Below, piece after piece: positions 24,388 through 34,121 of a stretch of 64,000 nucleotides of DNA. The stretch comes from Kappaphycus alvarezii (lineage: Eukaryota > Rhodophyta > Florideophyceae > Gigartinales > Solieriaceae), in NCBI GenBank assembly GCA_002205965.3, contig NADL03000498.1, positions 744,001-808,000 on the forward strand, read 5' to 3'. The first letter of the stretch is position 1. Every line of letters starts with the position of its first letter. The notes below the pieces were generated by a model. That model was not told where the DNA came from. It ran no database searches and worked only from the letters and a program-made list of their open reading frames with translations. Made by a program: the position numbers and the translations under genes.

Positions 24388-24462
24388 TGGGGTTAATTTG
24401 GTTTATTTACTGCAAATGGTGCAAACGTTATGAGTCCTATGATCTTGCATTCAAACCATGTG
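24388..24462 (-). repeat. Repeat family G, copy 2
   Basis: Contains GGGGTTAATTTGGTTTATTT, ACTGCAAATGGTGCAAACGT and AGTCCTATGATCTTGCATTC, then AAACCATG. Block order is as in the copies at 5085-5165 and 30140-30218. Confidence 0.65.
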
Positions 24463-24949
24463 GTCGAATCTACAATATAAAAAATAGAGTTTTTCCACCA
24501 TCTAGAAACTAGATAATAGCCACATTCGTAACTGAAAAGAAAAATTTTTAGAGTAATATCTAAACGAAAACGAAAAAAAGGCACTGCGGCAAGTTCCACT
24601 TGAAATATGACCCTAGCAATATAATGAGAGAATTTTATTATCATGCTAGTCCAAATGAACGATATTTCTTGAGAAAAGCACACCCAAGCGAAATGTAGTT
24701 TGATAGGCTCGAGCTAATTATCTCACCGAGCGGTGCAAGATATTCCCTTAACTTTCTGGAAAGACAAGGCCTTTTCGCCTTACTATTGGAGCAGAAGAAT
24801 CCTGTTTCAACTCCACAGTTTCTGTAGGCATTATTTACATTCCTGAACTTCCAGTTTTACACGTTGTTGATGAGGCCACTCACTTCACATCCGGTACATG
24901 TTTACGGAATTTTTCTGCGAAAACAGTCTAGAGAGCGCTATAACGTTGC

Positions 24950-25883
24950 TGGATTAACGTCTATCAGAGACCTACTGAATTTCTTCGGGTGGATCAAGGG
25001 ACCCAGCTCGCATCACAGGAATTCAATGATGCCAGCCATAACGATAGAATCCAGTTGCTACATGAGCAGATCGAAAATTTGTCCTCAATGTCGCATGTTT
25101 CACGATGCCTTATTCCTTTGCGTGCCGCGTTTGAGAATTTTCACAGAGAGCTTCCGCAATACAGCACCGATGAGGTACTACAGCTAGCAGTTTTCTGTGT
25201 CTATAGCACTGCTTTACAGGTCCTGCGGGGGTCTGCCAAACAATGTAAGTATTTAGTGCAGTCCCAAGACCAGTTCGTAGTATTTCGGTCCAAGATCAAG
25301 AGATTAGAGGGGAATTTTGGGGTTTTTTACTCGTGGAAGATATATCCGATCTATCCCATGGTTTCCCAGAAAACCACAATCGACTCAAAAAGGTATGCCA
25401 ACACAGTAATGGGGAAGGAATTACGCTCCCTAAAAGGCTACATTCAGACTAGCCATAGAGACTAGAGTGCACGCAATCGATGCAGCTATGAATGCCATTG
25501 CGGGGGAACAAACAAAGCGGTGCGCGGATTTTGTTCTCCGATAAAAGGCGCCTTATGGCGGTGAACGTCAAGAATTTGAAGCATTGCAATACGATCATCC
25601 AGTTCGCGTATACCGCAACACATCTGACGTATTGGAAAGTCTGTTCAAGTTCGAGTCGAAGGATGGGGAGACAGTTTGTGTGCAACTTACACATGGCCGA
25701 AAGATTTTTCGTTCACACGTGTTTAAGCCAGACCAGTCTACAGATACTGAGAATGTGGACAATTACACTCTCCTCGCATGCTATTTGTCCATAACAAACG
25801 AGCCTCTTCCTGGAGATCTTATTTGCGGAATGATGGGGGAGTTCGGATTCATTCATATTAACAGCGATGAGGAAAAAATTTGA
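24950..25883 (+). pseudogene. Ty1/copia integrase relic, interrupted by a family B insertion
   Basis: The frame reads W-NVYQRPTEFLRVDQGTQL, then a stretch with NDRIQLLHEQIENLSSMSHV, then IPLRAAFENF. This fits the core of Ty1/copia integrases, where an RVDQGT-F-S-EF motif is followed by a GI---IE--SSMSHVERYH-PLR-A-E motif. After a 148-bp insertion (25310-25457) coding continues with a linker and the motif ETVCVQLTHGRKIFRSHVFK, which resembles the post-core region of copia integrases. The frame is broken at least twice, including a stop near 25530. It is the upstream part of the same element as the reverse transcriptase and RNase H pieces at 26.97-28.79 kb. Confidence 0.75.
25310..25457 (-). 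mobile_element. Family B insertion (148 bp) with near-perfect 10-bp duplication
   Basis: It starts with the GGGGAATTTTGGGG end, followed by GTGGAAGATATATCCGATCT, AATGGGGAAGGAATTACGCT and CTAAAAGGCTACATTCAGAC, matching the 38.6 kb copy. The flanks are GAGATTAGAG (25300-25309) and GAGACTAGAG (25458-25467), a 10-mer with one difference. It splits the integrase relic. Confidence 0.75.
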
Positions 25884-25967
25884 TACTTCACGCAGAATGG
25901 AGCTTCAAGTTCTAGATAATGCCAAAGTCTTTAAGATCCGAGATAGGAGTGATGTACCGAAGGGAAA

Positions 25968-26690
25968 AATGTGAAACAGAGAGGAAGGCAGCAGGGGCGC
26001 TGCTAAAGGAACAGTAGAGACGATGGTAGTGGGTTTCAGAAAGTTGCGGACAAATGGTCAATGGAGTGTACCTGGATTTTCACAAAAATTCAGATAAGCC
26101 CCCTTTATATAAACAGTACTTTAGCTCTACTCTAGAAGTTCTATACTTTGTTATCTCAGTAGAACTTACGATAAAGTAGGGGATTAACTATAAATTTGTA
26201 CTATTTGGAATATAACTAAGTAAATAAAACGATGACGTCGGGTTCCACGTTAAATAAGAACATTGAAGGAAAATCAAACTTCTAAATTCATTCAAGGAGA
26301 TGCAGTTTCTCTGTTACACCACTGTGTAATAGAGACCTGAAATAAGAAAAGCGAACAATTCTCTATTACACAGCGGTATAGCAGAGACATTGTTACACTC
26401 TTCCCTCCCCGGGACTTTTGACGTCCTCTTCATTGGCACTGCGGTAGTATATAGTGCTGAAAAGCCTCAGTTAAAATTGCAGATCCGCCTTCCATAACAT
26501 CTACAAAGTCCCTCGTTGGTTGCCACCCCGCATCATGACGTGGGTTACCACGCATTAAGCATACGAACTTGTATCCCAGACCAACTTCCTTGCGAGCCAA
26601 AACAGCCCCCAGTTGTCTGAAACCACCTACCATCGTCTCTACTGCTCCTTTAGCAGCACCCCGGTTGCCTCCCTCTCTGTTTCACGCGGG
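25968..26690. mobile_element. 723-bp unit bounded by 85-bp inverted repeats
   Basis: The left arm at 25968-26052 starts GTGAAACAGAGAGGAAGGCA. The right arm at 26606-26690 ends in CCTCTCTGTTTCAC. The right arm is the reverse complement of the left with few differences (for example CTACCATCGTCTCTACTG matched by CAGTAGAGACGATGGTAG). The interior is AT-rich and has further imperfect inverted repeats near 26298-26390. It lies between the integrase and reverse transcriptase parts of the copia relic. It may be a terminal-inverted-repeat transposon derivative or an inverted duplication of copia sequence. No clear target-site duplication was found. Confidence 0.65.
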
Positions 26691-26815
26691 TACATGGTAC
26701 TAGATGGGCAGACACTGTGAAGATCCTCAAAGATGGCACAGAGAAGGCGAAGTAGCGTTCAGTTGCCCTTACTTTTCGGGACAAGCATGCATGTCACATT
26801 CCCAGGCGTCGTGAC

Positions 26816-26966
26816 TCTTGGCTGGCCTCTAGCCAGTTTTCCAGTGTTTTGAAGGCTTCCCGTCAATCCTTTACCTTATAAGCTTTTACCCATATCACAG
26901 CATCCCTCAGGGAACAGCTCACCTCATTTTTCATGGATTAAAAACATCAAAATTCCCCCCATTCCC
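26816..26966 (+). repeat. Repeat family C, copy 1
   Basis: Collinear with 53806-53950: TGGCCTC-AGCCAGTTTTC, TTTTGAAGGCTTCCCGTCAA, CTCATTTTTCATGGATTAAA, and the end AACATCAAAATTCCCCCCAT. The tail resembles the common terminal motif. It sits immediately before the first reverse transcriptase block of the copia relic. Confidence 0.7.
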
Positions 26967-26969
26967 AAA

Positions 26970-27230
26970 AAAGCTCGGATGATCTCGCGTTGTGGATACA
27001 GTTTAGCTCTATGCCTCGGTGCACTGAACCCTGATGCCGACGTGTATGTGCACGAAGTAACCCAAGCTTACATTCAAAGTAAGACGGAACTCGACGATCT
27101 GGCGCATTTGAAACCTCCATCAGAGATAAAACTGCCCAAAAAATAAGTTTTGCTCGCTCTGAAGCCCTTATATTGTGTTTTGGAGTCTGTTCTGCACTGT
27201 TTCATGATCTACCGTGACCACTGTTGTAAA
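26970..27230 (+). pseudogene. Ty1/copia reverse transcriptase, first part
   Basis: Reads YSLALCLGALNPDADVYVHE followed by VTQAYIQSKTELDDL, then LKPPSEIKLPKK, a stop, and VLLALKPLYCVLESVLHCF. Copia reverse transcriptases have RDVTQAYIQS, then L-PP-E----G-VL-V-KPLYGIPE-G-HWF. The order matches well. The conserved glycine of the KPLYG box is cysteine, and an in-frame stop is present, so it is inactive. Confidence 0.8.
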
Positions 27231-27655
27231 TGAAAGTTTGGGCTGGCTGCGCTGGCTAAGCTGGCTGAGCTGGCACTCTGCGCTGGCTGGGCTTTCATGC
27301 TGCGCTGGATGAGCTGGCATGCTGCGCTGGCTGTGCTGTCACTGTAATTATAATTTTTTTCAATAATTTTTAGAGTGATGCTTTGCATTGTCCTGTAGCG
27401 GTGCCGATAGCGTACATAGGTACTGAATAGGTGCTAGAAATTGTGCGTGTTGAAAACTTTATATAGGGGGCTGTTTGCATGAAATGGTAGGGGAGTGCTT
27501 GTGAGCCAGCAAGCCCTAGTGGGACGCTCACCAAACTAAGTCGCACACAACACAGAGTGTAAAGGGAGTTGACAGACAGGTCTACCGTAGCACTTTAGTC
27601 GCTCGCAACGACTCTCACCTCGGGTAGTTAGTGGTTCCCTTTTCTTTCGGCGCCA
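27231..27655. repeat. Insertion in the copia relic with a GCTGGCT minisatellite
   Basis: Between the two reverse transcriptase parts lies about 420 bases of unrelated sequence. At 27240-27350 it is a run of imperfect repeats based on GCTGGCTGCGCT (also GGCTGAGCTGGCA). The remainder (27350-27655) has no coding motif. Copia coding similarity stops just before and resumes just after, so this stretch was inserted or has replaced a short piece. Confidence 0.55.
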
Positions 27656-28785
27656 TTTTCACCCTATCAACCACCACGTCGAAAACTCAAGCATGAAACA
27701 GTTCGTTGCGGAAAGTAGCATGTTGTATCGACTTGATGAGGGTCGGTCTGAAAAACCAAATATCACCATCATACAAGTCGACGACACAATTGGTAAAGTC
27801 TCAGAGGCATTTCTTAGGCGAGAAGAGACACAATCTGCGAAGTTCAAGACGAAGCCGAGGAAGCTCCTTAAAACAGGCGCCTCACGCTCGTTCAACGGCT
27901 CGACCATTACACGCGAACATTCAGTTTTCCACAATCTCACGCAAACAGACAAACTCGACGCTTTGAAGGGGCCCATGTATTTAAAGCAATTAGTACGCGT
28001 GCAAAAATTCAGTACATTGCCACTACGTGCCGACCTGATGTTGCCAGCAAGACTCAGCTTCTTACGGTAAAACTCACATGATCTTATGGGCATGCCGTAA
28101 AGCAACTGATGAGAATTGTACTGTACTGAAAGCAGTCCACACAAAAAGGTCTTCTTCTTGTAAGACTGGAAGAAGAGACGCTCCGCATTCCTTTATTCAC
28201 AAATCCCTCTTTCGGTAACTTTAATCTTTCTTCCAAAACCGGATTCTTAATGACCTTACTTGACTCTAACAATCGAGCGAACATTGTGCTTTATGGCAAT
28301 AAGAAGGGAAAAAGGTTTGGGTGTTTTCCTCTTGGAAGATATATCCGGTCTATCCCATGGTTTTCCAGACAACCGCAATCAACTCAAAAGGGTGTACAAT
28401 AAGAAGTGCCGTCATGTTACTCGCTCTGTAATGGCAGCGGAGCTTCTCGCTTTTGTGAATGTATGTGACTAAATATTTTTCATGCAGCACACGTATTTGT
28501 CAAGCAGCGCACGTTCGTAACAACTCGGACGCAACATTCCTATCGATGTTTACGTGGATTCAAGGACTGCGTTCAATTGTATTACGAAACATGTTTCGAC
28601 ACTGGAGAAGCCCCTACAACTCGACTACAATCCGACGTTGCGTTGGTGAATCACATATTCGCGGAGAATTCAACAGTATTGCATGGATTCCAGGCAGTTC
28701 CAACCCAGCAGATGGCCTGACAAGAGATTCGGTACTGAATCCATCTCGTCCACTACCCACTCTCGCTGCCACTAAGTCTACATGT
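27656..28785 (+). pseudogene. Ty1/copia reverse transcriptase (second part) and RNase H
   Basis: The frame from about 27660 reads NHHVENSSMKQ, then YRLDEGRSEKPNITIIQVDD with the VDD catalytic box, then FKTKPRKLL and ASRSFNGSTI. After a frameshift near 28000, YIATTCRPDVASKTQLL follows. RNase H begins with TNPSFGNFNLSSKTGF and NRANIVLYGNKK, is cut by a 90-bp insertion (28307-28396), and resumes with CRHVTRSVMAAELLAF. It ends with EFNSIAWIPGSSNPADGLTR. These blocks follow the copia order: VDD, FNG, Y-A---RPD, T---S---L, TRS--AAE, and W-PG--NPADGLT. Frameshifts near 28000 and 28470 inactivate it. No long terminal repeats were found. Confidence 0.85.
28307..28396 (-). mobile_element. 90-bp family B insertion inside copia RNase H, exact 10-bp duplication
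   Basis: The element runs from GGAAAAAGGTTTGGGTGTTT to ACTCAAAAGGGTGTA. The flanks are the identical 10-mer CAATAAGAAG (28297-28306 and 28397-28406). One duplicate sits at the codons for N-K-K and the other continues directly into KKCRHVTRS, so removing one duplicate and the insert rejoins the RNase H frame. This makes the insertion boundaries unusually certain. The ends are not inverted copies of each other. Confidence 0.85.
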
Positions 28786-28799
28786 TGATGCCACTAGAT

Positions 28800-29605
28800 G
28801 GGCAGAAATGCAGAATATTTTCAATTCAGAGGGACTTATCACAAGTCACTTGACTTGAAAAAGAAAAGGAATGTTGCGCAGCTCACGGGAAATGCGTAGA
28901 AATGTTTGATTCTTTTGAGTCCACAGTACATACGAGTTATGGAAATTACAGTTGCGGTCACCGTTGTCGACGCGTTGAATTACGGTTACATAAAGCAGCC
29001 GACCAGTGCGATCTACCCGGGTTTGATAACATAATTTGAGAAAAGAAGAACCAACCCAAAGCAGCTTCCAAAGTGAAAGCCCTTTGATAGTGACAATTCT
29101 TCCGCAGACCGCGAGCGCCAGCGCACGGCCTGAGCTCTTCGACCGAGGTCCGCCGCACGCCCGTGCAAGAAAAGACTTCGCACTGCCGATAACCCCAACT
29201 AGGATCATCTGGTCTGAAGTAACGTAGTGCTCACGCACGTCCGAGCTCTATGCGATGACTACCCCGGACAGCTAGCTACAATCTGTCCTGAAGCACGAGC
29301 CTCTGGATCGTAGAACATTCAGCACACATCTCTGAAATGCGCCGCCACGGTGAGGGCAGCCGCAAAGAATGCTGTGCTGGACGAAACCGTCGCCACAGCG
29401 TGTCTTTGCATATGAACATATCGCACCCGCCCAAAGGTCTCCTTTATTGAAAGGTTAAATGAAACGAGAGAGTAGTTGGGGCAAAAGAAGGCAGTTAAAA
29501 TAAACTCAAATGTTGACTTTTATCGATGTTGAAAAATGTTTGATGCTTCTTAATGCCGCTACTCGGCATCTGCGACCTCTTATATAGTGGTTTGTACCCC
29601 CTTAA
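28800..29605. other. No gene recognised downstream of the copia relic
   Basis: Overlapping short frames on both strands at 28846-29238 have no domain that I can name. This stretch should hold the 3' end of the copia element, but I could not identify a long terminal repeat. Confidence 0.35.
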
Positions 29606-29818
29606 ATGGATGTAAAATCACACATATCAAAGAGACTCGTTACAGCAATGCAATATAAAAACTACACGAAAAAAAATCTAAAAATCGTATTTGCCACGCT
29701 AATTTCATTGCTGGCAAATGTCCAGAATGATCCAGGACCTTGTAGAACAATCCATAAACTATTTGATTGTTACATTAAAGACGTATTCACTCAAAATCAT
29801 GCCGCAGCGGCATGAATA
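29606..29818 (+). CDS. Small open frame with a degenerate NPGP-like motif
   Basis: ATG to stop, about 69 codons. A basic N-terminus is followed by a hydrophobic run and LLANVQNDPGP near 29708-29740. Many retrotransposon ORF2 proteins begin with a short hydrophobic segment ending in a D-(V/I)-E/H-x-NPGP motif, some acting as 2A-like sites. Here three positions of that motif differ. It may be the N-terminus of a lost element, or chance. Confidence 0.2.
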
Positions 29819-30139
29819 TACAATGCTACATGCCCAATGACTGGTCTTCAGCCCGTTTTCTAGAGTGATCTGGGCCCGCTGCTGACCTCTTCGTGTGAAA
29901 GCTGAATCTCACTCTGCCTAATCCCTATAATGAACATCTGGCCTCTCCTCTGGAAATCACCCTACTTTTGCGGCGCGATTGGTAGCCAGTCGAGCCCTGT
30001 GCTAATACTCTGGGGTGACGGCCATTTTCCTTCAGCGACACGCCGCGTTGATGGTCACCTCTAACATGGCTTCCATCTTGACGGGACCACCTGCTAGTTT
30101 TAATTGGTAGAAATTCTCCATTATTCGAACTGAACTGCA

Positions 30140-30218
30140 GATCCTCAATTATGGTTTGAATGCAAGTCCATAGGACTGAACTTTTTCACAACTCGCAGTA
30201 AACCAACCCCACTTAGCA
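30140..30218 (+). repeat. Repeat family G, copy 3
   Basis: Reverse complement of the 5.1 and 24.4 kb copies: GCAGATCCTCAATTATGGTT, TTGAATGCAAGTCCATAGGA, then CGCAGTAAACCAACCCCACT. The last block is the family's constant end. Confidence 0.65.
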
Positions 30219-30310
30219 TCAATTTACCCCCAACCCATTCAAGTAAACCCAATTTACCCCACTTAGCACTTAACAACCGCACTTAGCACTTAACAACCGC
30301 ACTTAGCAAC
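30219..30310 (+). repeat. Tandem short repeats of a terminal-motif-like sequence
   Basis: Directly after family G, ACCCCACTTAGCA-type units recur. ACAACCGCACTTAGCACTTA and its partial repeats give three CACTTAGCA units in a row. CAAGTAAACCCAATTTACCC also repeats the tail theme. Confidence 0.6.
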
Positions 30311-30479
30311 CTATGCAAGGACTGGCTTTCATGCGAACCGGTTCCAGGCTTGGATATCTACATCTCTGACCACAATTACAAGACGTGGTTGCACTTCTAT
30401 TGCAAGGTACCATTGCTCCCTCCCGCTTCAAAATGCCACAAGTGGGGATGCACGACACTCATGGATCAGTAAGGTGACC

Positions 30480-31030
30480 ACGCACTGTGCTGTGCTTGCG
30501 GATTACGGATCGACCCGCGGGTGGCGGCACGACTAGCAAACACGGTTGTTTGCCACAGACCTCTCCAAAGCCGCTCACCCTGTCCTCGAGCCCCCACAGC
30601 GCGGCCATGCAGTTCGCCCGGACATAAAGGCGCTTGGAGGTGCCCACTCAAGCCCCTAGCCATGCTCGCCTTGGAAAGAACACTCGCTTTGTCGACTTGA
30701 TATGTTCAAAGGGTCCTGGGCATCGCTTCACTGGCCTTCCATTCTCCACGTGAGGGACTGGCACCCGACTGCTCGGGACTTTGCCAACCGGGTTGCGACT
30801 GGCATTGCCGCACGGGGAGACCTTCCGATTGCTGATGCGCGGCAAACATTGTTCGTTCGTCACGCGGCGAGACTCGTTCACAATAACCCCAGTTGTTTGT
30901 TGGAAGAGGTTTTGAGCGATTCCTAAGGCCACAACTTGAAAGTATTATATTCCAGAGAATCTCCGTTCTCAAGGTATGCCAGTGGCTACCCAAATTATGC
31001 CTCCATTGCCTTAATCAGGAAAATTAAGTA
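30480..31030 (+). pseudogene. C-terminal endonuclease-like segment of a non-LTR element, copy a
   Basis: The plus-strand frame around 30702-30926 reads DWHPTARDFANRVATGIAAR, then TLFVRHAARLVHNNPSCLLE, then a stop. The pattern W-HP-A--F---VA--IA---(15)---LF-RHAA--V--N--CL resembles the C-terminus of ORF2 endonuclease regions and the minus-strand segment at 38.74-38.95 kb (RWHPDACAVLNDVARNVAAR). After the stop, a tail ends with ATCAGGAAAATTAAGTAAAC and CACCCCATTTACCCC. A second diverged copy follows directly. Recognition is by pattern, not by database comparison. Confidence 0.5.
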
Positions 31031-31059
31031 AACAGTACCACCCCATTTACCCCACTTAC

Positions 31060-31560
31060 CAACCTTCCAAAGCCGCCCGGCACCCTGGCCTCGATCCGTC
31101 ACAACAGGGCCAACTAGTTCGCCCGGACATCAAGCCGCGTGGAGAAAACGGGGGCACAATTATTATCACATAACCGTCCCCCATCCCGCCTTGGTAACGA
31201 CACTCGCCTTGTCAAACTAATTCGGGCCAAGGGTTCTTGGGATCGGCTCATCGCCGTTCCACTCTCCACATTGGGGGCCTCGCACATGGCTGCTCGGGAC
31301 TTTGCCAGTCGGGTGGTGTCTAGAATTGCCCCATATGCAGCCATTCCGATTGCGGGGCGCAGCAAACACTGTTTGATCGTCACGCACGAGACTCGTCCAG
31401 AATAACGCAATGTGCCTCTGAAAGGGGGGTTTGAGCGCCTCTCAATACCACAGCAAATATGTTCCGGAGAACCTCCGTTCTCAGAGTATACTGTATCAAT
31501 CGCTACGCAAATTTGGCCTCGTCCCGTAATCTTTAGCTCAACCACATCTAACCTTGAACA
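31060..31560 (+). pseudogene. C-terminal endonuclease-like segment, tandem copy b
   Basis: Collinear at DNA level with 30560-31010. Shared blocks are TCCAAAGCCGC, AGTTCGCCCGGACAT, GCTCGGGACTTTGCCA, GAGACTCGT, and CCGTTCTCA-GTATA. The frame reads LIAVPLSTLG, AARDFASRVVSRIAP and RSKHCLIVTHETRPE. Here the PLSTLG box lies directly before the AARDF helix, as expected for the LVPVPISTLGGW type of segment seen at 39.35 kb. The copy lacks the intact RHAA block. Confidence 0.5.
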
Positions 31561-32985
31561 GTTGCATGCCCCTTTCAATATATTAAGCTAGGCAAATCTT
31601 TCTGCCTTATCTGCTACTACTCTAGGTTTTGAAAAGAGCGAAACATACCAAGCCGTGCGATGTGAGTACTGCAAACACCTCTATCACAATATTCTCCTTC
31701 ATCATCTTCGGTACTTTCTTTCGCTTGGATTCAATCGTCACGACATGGCCCGATATTCAGATTACATGATGTTGAGGCGAAGCGAATTGTTTACGGAGAA
31801 AGTCTCGGGCACCCTCAAATTGAAGCGGAATTTGGATGGGAAAAGGGGGAATTTGGAGTTACATGAATGTACGGAAGATGTGGTCGGTTGCATCGACGCC
31901 GCTGGAAGTTCAAAGTGATTGCTTGGGGGTAAAGTAGCCTCAAAAGAGCTGGAACCTGGAGCATATTTCGATCAGATGCGACAGCATTGAACGTATAACT
32001 GCGCGAGAAGGGGGAACGCAGGGAGCGGTGGGATTGTAGAGATATTCTTTAGTTGAAACTGTGTGTGCGTCTCACTATCTGGTCCGACTATTCAGCTTTG
32101 CAGGCATTAAATGCGAGATATTTTTACGTGCAATAGTCACTATAAAGACAGCCTTTTCTAAACCAGGCGTTTAGCTCACCATAACTGGCGTTACGGTTAG
32201 AGGTTGCCATTATAAACAGATATTTTCAAATGTGGAGATATTTGGCTGGGGTGGTAGCCAATGGTGCTCGGGCACTGTCTTGGTACATTCCTTTGCCGTT
32301 GGGCAGATAGCAGAGAAGGCCAATGGTTTGGACACGTGACGCACGATTACAGAAGAATACTGCACAAGACTACACAAATCTAAATGGGCTCGAAGACTGC
32401 AAGGGCGTGTGCAGCGTCACCGTGAAGATCCTACTAGAATAGGGAAAGCGTTTACTACTGGGGGTGCTTTGAAGTGGGCGTTGTACAAAGAGGATGGCAG
32501 ACGTCTTCTTTCCATCTGGAATGATGTGGAGACACAAGATAGAAGATAGGCCGCGTTTGAGCAGACTACTGTACTATGTCGACATGTAGTGATCCTAGTG
32601 CTGTCCATTACAGGGCTTCGAGAGGTCGTGTAGCATACCAAGAGGTACCACAAATATTTATGTATTCAGGTCACAGAATAAGCGCAAGTCCACTTGTACA
32701 ATTACGACGCCCTGAAACAGTCTAATATGTTTCGTCGCGTATGTGCGGTACCTCTGTCGTGTACTACTGCATTGAAAACTATACACTCAAACCACTAGGA
32801 TGAAACCTGACCTGAAAAAAGTGACTCAAACCAGCCTAAAAAAGTGACTCAAAACCAGCCTATCATTCTCTCGAAGCCGAAGAATAATTACAGTATTATC
32901 AGCCGAGCGCTCATTACGGAGCTTTTTCCGTAGAAATAAATTACGCAGTATTGAGTTTTCCAACAAGGAGGAAACTGCTGGGTGG
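31561..32985. other. No gene recognised
   Basis: A plus-strand frame at 31655-31918 (88 codons) opens with MRCEYCKHLYHN and has a basic tail. It has no second zinc-ligand pair, so I do not call a domain. A frame at 32417-32653 (minus) is also unsupported. Confidence 0.35.
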
Positions 32986-32987
32986 TT

Positions 32988-33215
32988 TCAATGTTTGGAA
33001 ATTGGGTTTCTATTGCCCAAGCACTTGCCTACCATTCTCCAGTAGCCTTTACGTTTGCGTTTACTGTAGTCTGCAAGTGATGCAGGGGCGACAGGTTTCC
33101 ATCCGCCGCCAGCATTCGTAGTTAATTTCTGAATACCCTCCCCACGCTTCTGTGCCATACTGTACAACTCGTAAAGATTTACCACCACAATGTTTGCTTC
33201 GCTAGTGGTGAACAA
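32988..33215 (-). pseudogene. Repeat family E, copy 2: 75-codon coding relic
   Basis: The longest uninterrupted copy. It reads NLYELYSMAQKRGEGIQKLT, TNAGGGWKPVAPASLADYSK and RKRKGYWRM. Copies at 7.8 and 52.6 kb share this pattern. Protein-level conservation across three diverged copies indicates an ancestral coding sequence of unknown function, probably within a mobile element. A family A end starts immediately to its right at 33218. Confidence 0.55.
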
Positions 33216-33217
33216 AT

Positions 33218-33345
33218 GGGGGAAATTGGGGTGCTTTACTGATTAGGGACCTTGACTTTGGGAGTGTTGAAGATTTGATTTACTGTATGGCAGTAGTATA
33301 ACAGGGGGGAATCTTTGGGTGTTTTAATGATTGAAAAATAAGGTC
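33218..33345 (-). repeat. Two adjacent terminal-motif ends
   Basis: GGGGGAAATTGGGGTGCTTT then ACTGATTAGGGA at about 33219-33250 is the reverse complement of the family A ends at 38.1 and 40.1 kb. A second end, GGGGGGAATCTTTGGGTGTT then TTAATGATTG, lies at 33305-33336. Confidence 0.65.
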
Positions 33346-33964
33346 GGCTGTAATCCCGGATAAAATATGATTAGGGATGCAGGACGGTGAAAAAAGCCGA
33401 ACATGGTCATTATGAGTATTTTGTCACGTGGTACACCTTACTGGGTGACCGTCCCCTGTGACACAGAATCAAAGACCAAGGTGCAGCCAATAACGCATCG
33501 GATTTTGTTACCGGCAACGACGGTACAGCGATCTGTATTTTCCAATCACGAAACAAGGATAAGTGCCTTGTGTCTTCAATCTGAGAGTGATTCATACACT
33601 CCAAGAGTAATGTTGTCCATGAGACGGAGAAGAATTTACGCAATGCATCAATTGAGGGTGCCCAATGTAAGGTGGCGGATAATGTATGTAGTGAACCATA
33701 TGAAACTGCACACAGCCAATGTATGATGTCAGGTATAATAAGTATTCTGTATTATTTTTGCGTAATGTTACGGTGTATGATCTCGCCGTGTATGATCCCG
33801 CTGACTCTACCTAAATGGCTGAAGAATCCTGGACACGGAACCGCTGTGGCACCATTCCCAGCAAACCTTCGTTTGGCCTGAGCCGCATTCTGACCACTGC
33901 GTTCAATGGAGATCAATCTTCAATTCAAGTTCGAAGGACTCGAGAATTGGATTGAATTATACCA
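33346..33964. other. No gene recognised
   Basis: A 107-codon plus-strand frame at 33403-33726 lacks motifs and overlaps a minus-strand frame. It sits just outside the segmental duplication that carries the haloperoxidase gene. Confidence 0.35.
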
Positions 33965-34121
33965 GATTGCAACTGTAAATTTCATGCATCATTTGTGATG
34001 TGGTTTATTTCAGAGTGCAGTGTAATATGCAGTTGCCGGACGCATCGCTTTAGCTCCCACTTTCGCGTCCAAGCCCGGTTTCTGCCGGCCATCGGAAGAC
34101 CGTTCGGTCTATCACCGACAC

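Noticed and set aside
27240..27350. CRISPR-like array in the GCTGGCT repeats
   Set aside because: Units are short, contiguous and imperfect with no spacers. It is a minisatellite in a eukaryotic context.
31655..31918. Possible zinc-binding protein (MRCEYCKHLYHN)
   Set aside because: One CxxC plus two histidines in a short frame, with no second ligand set and no homologous copy.
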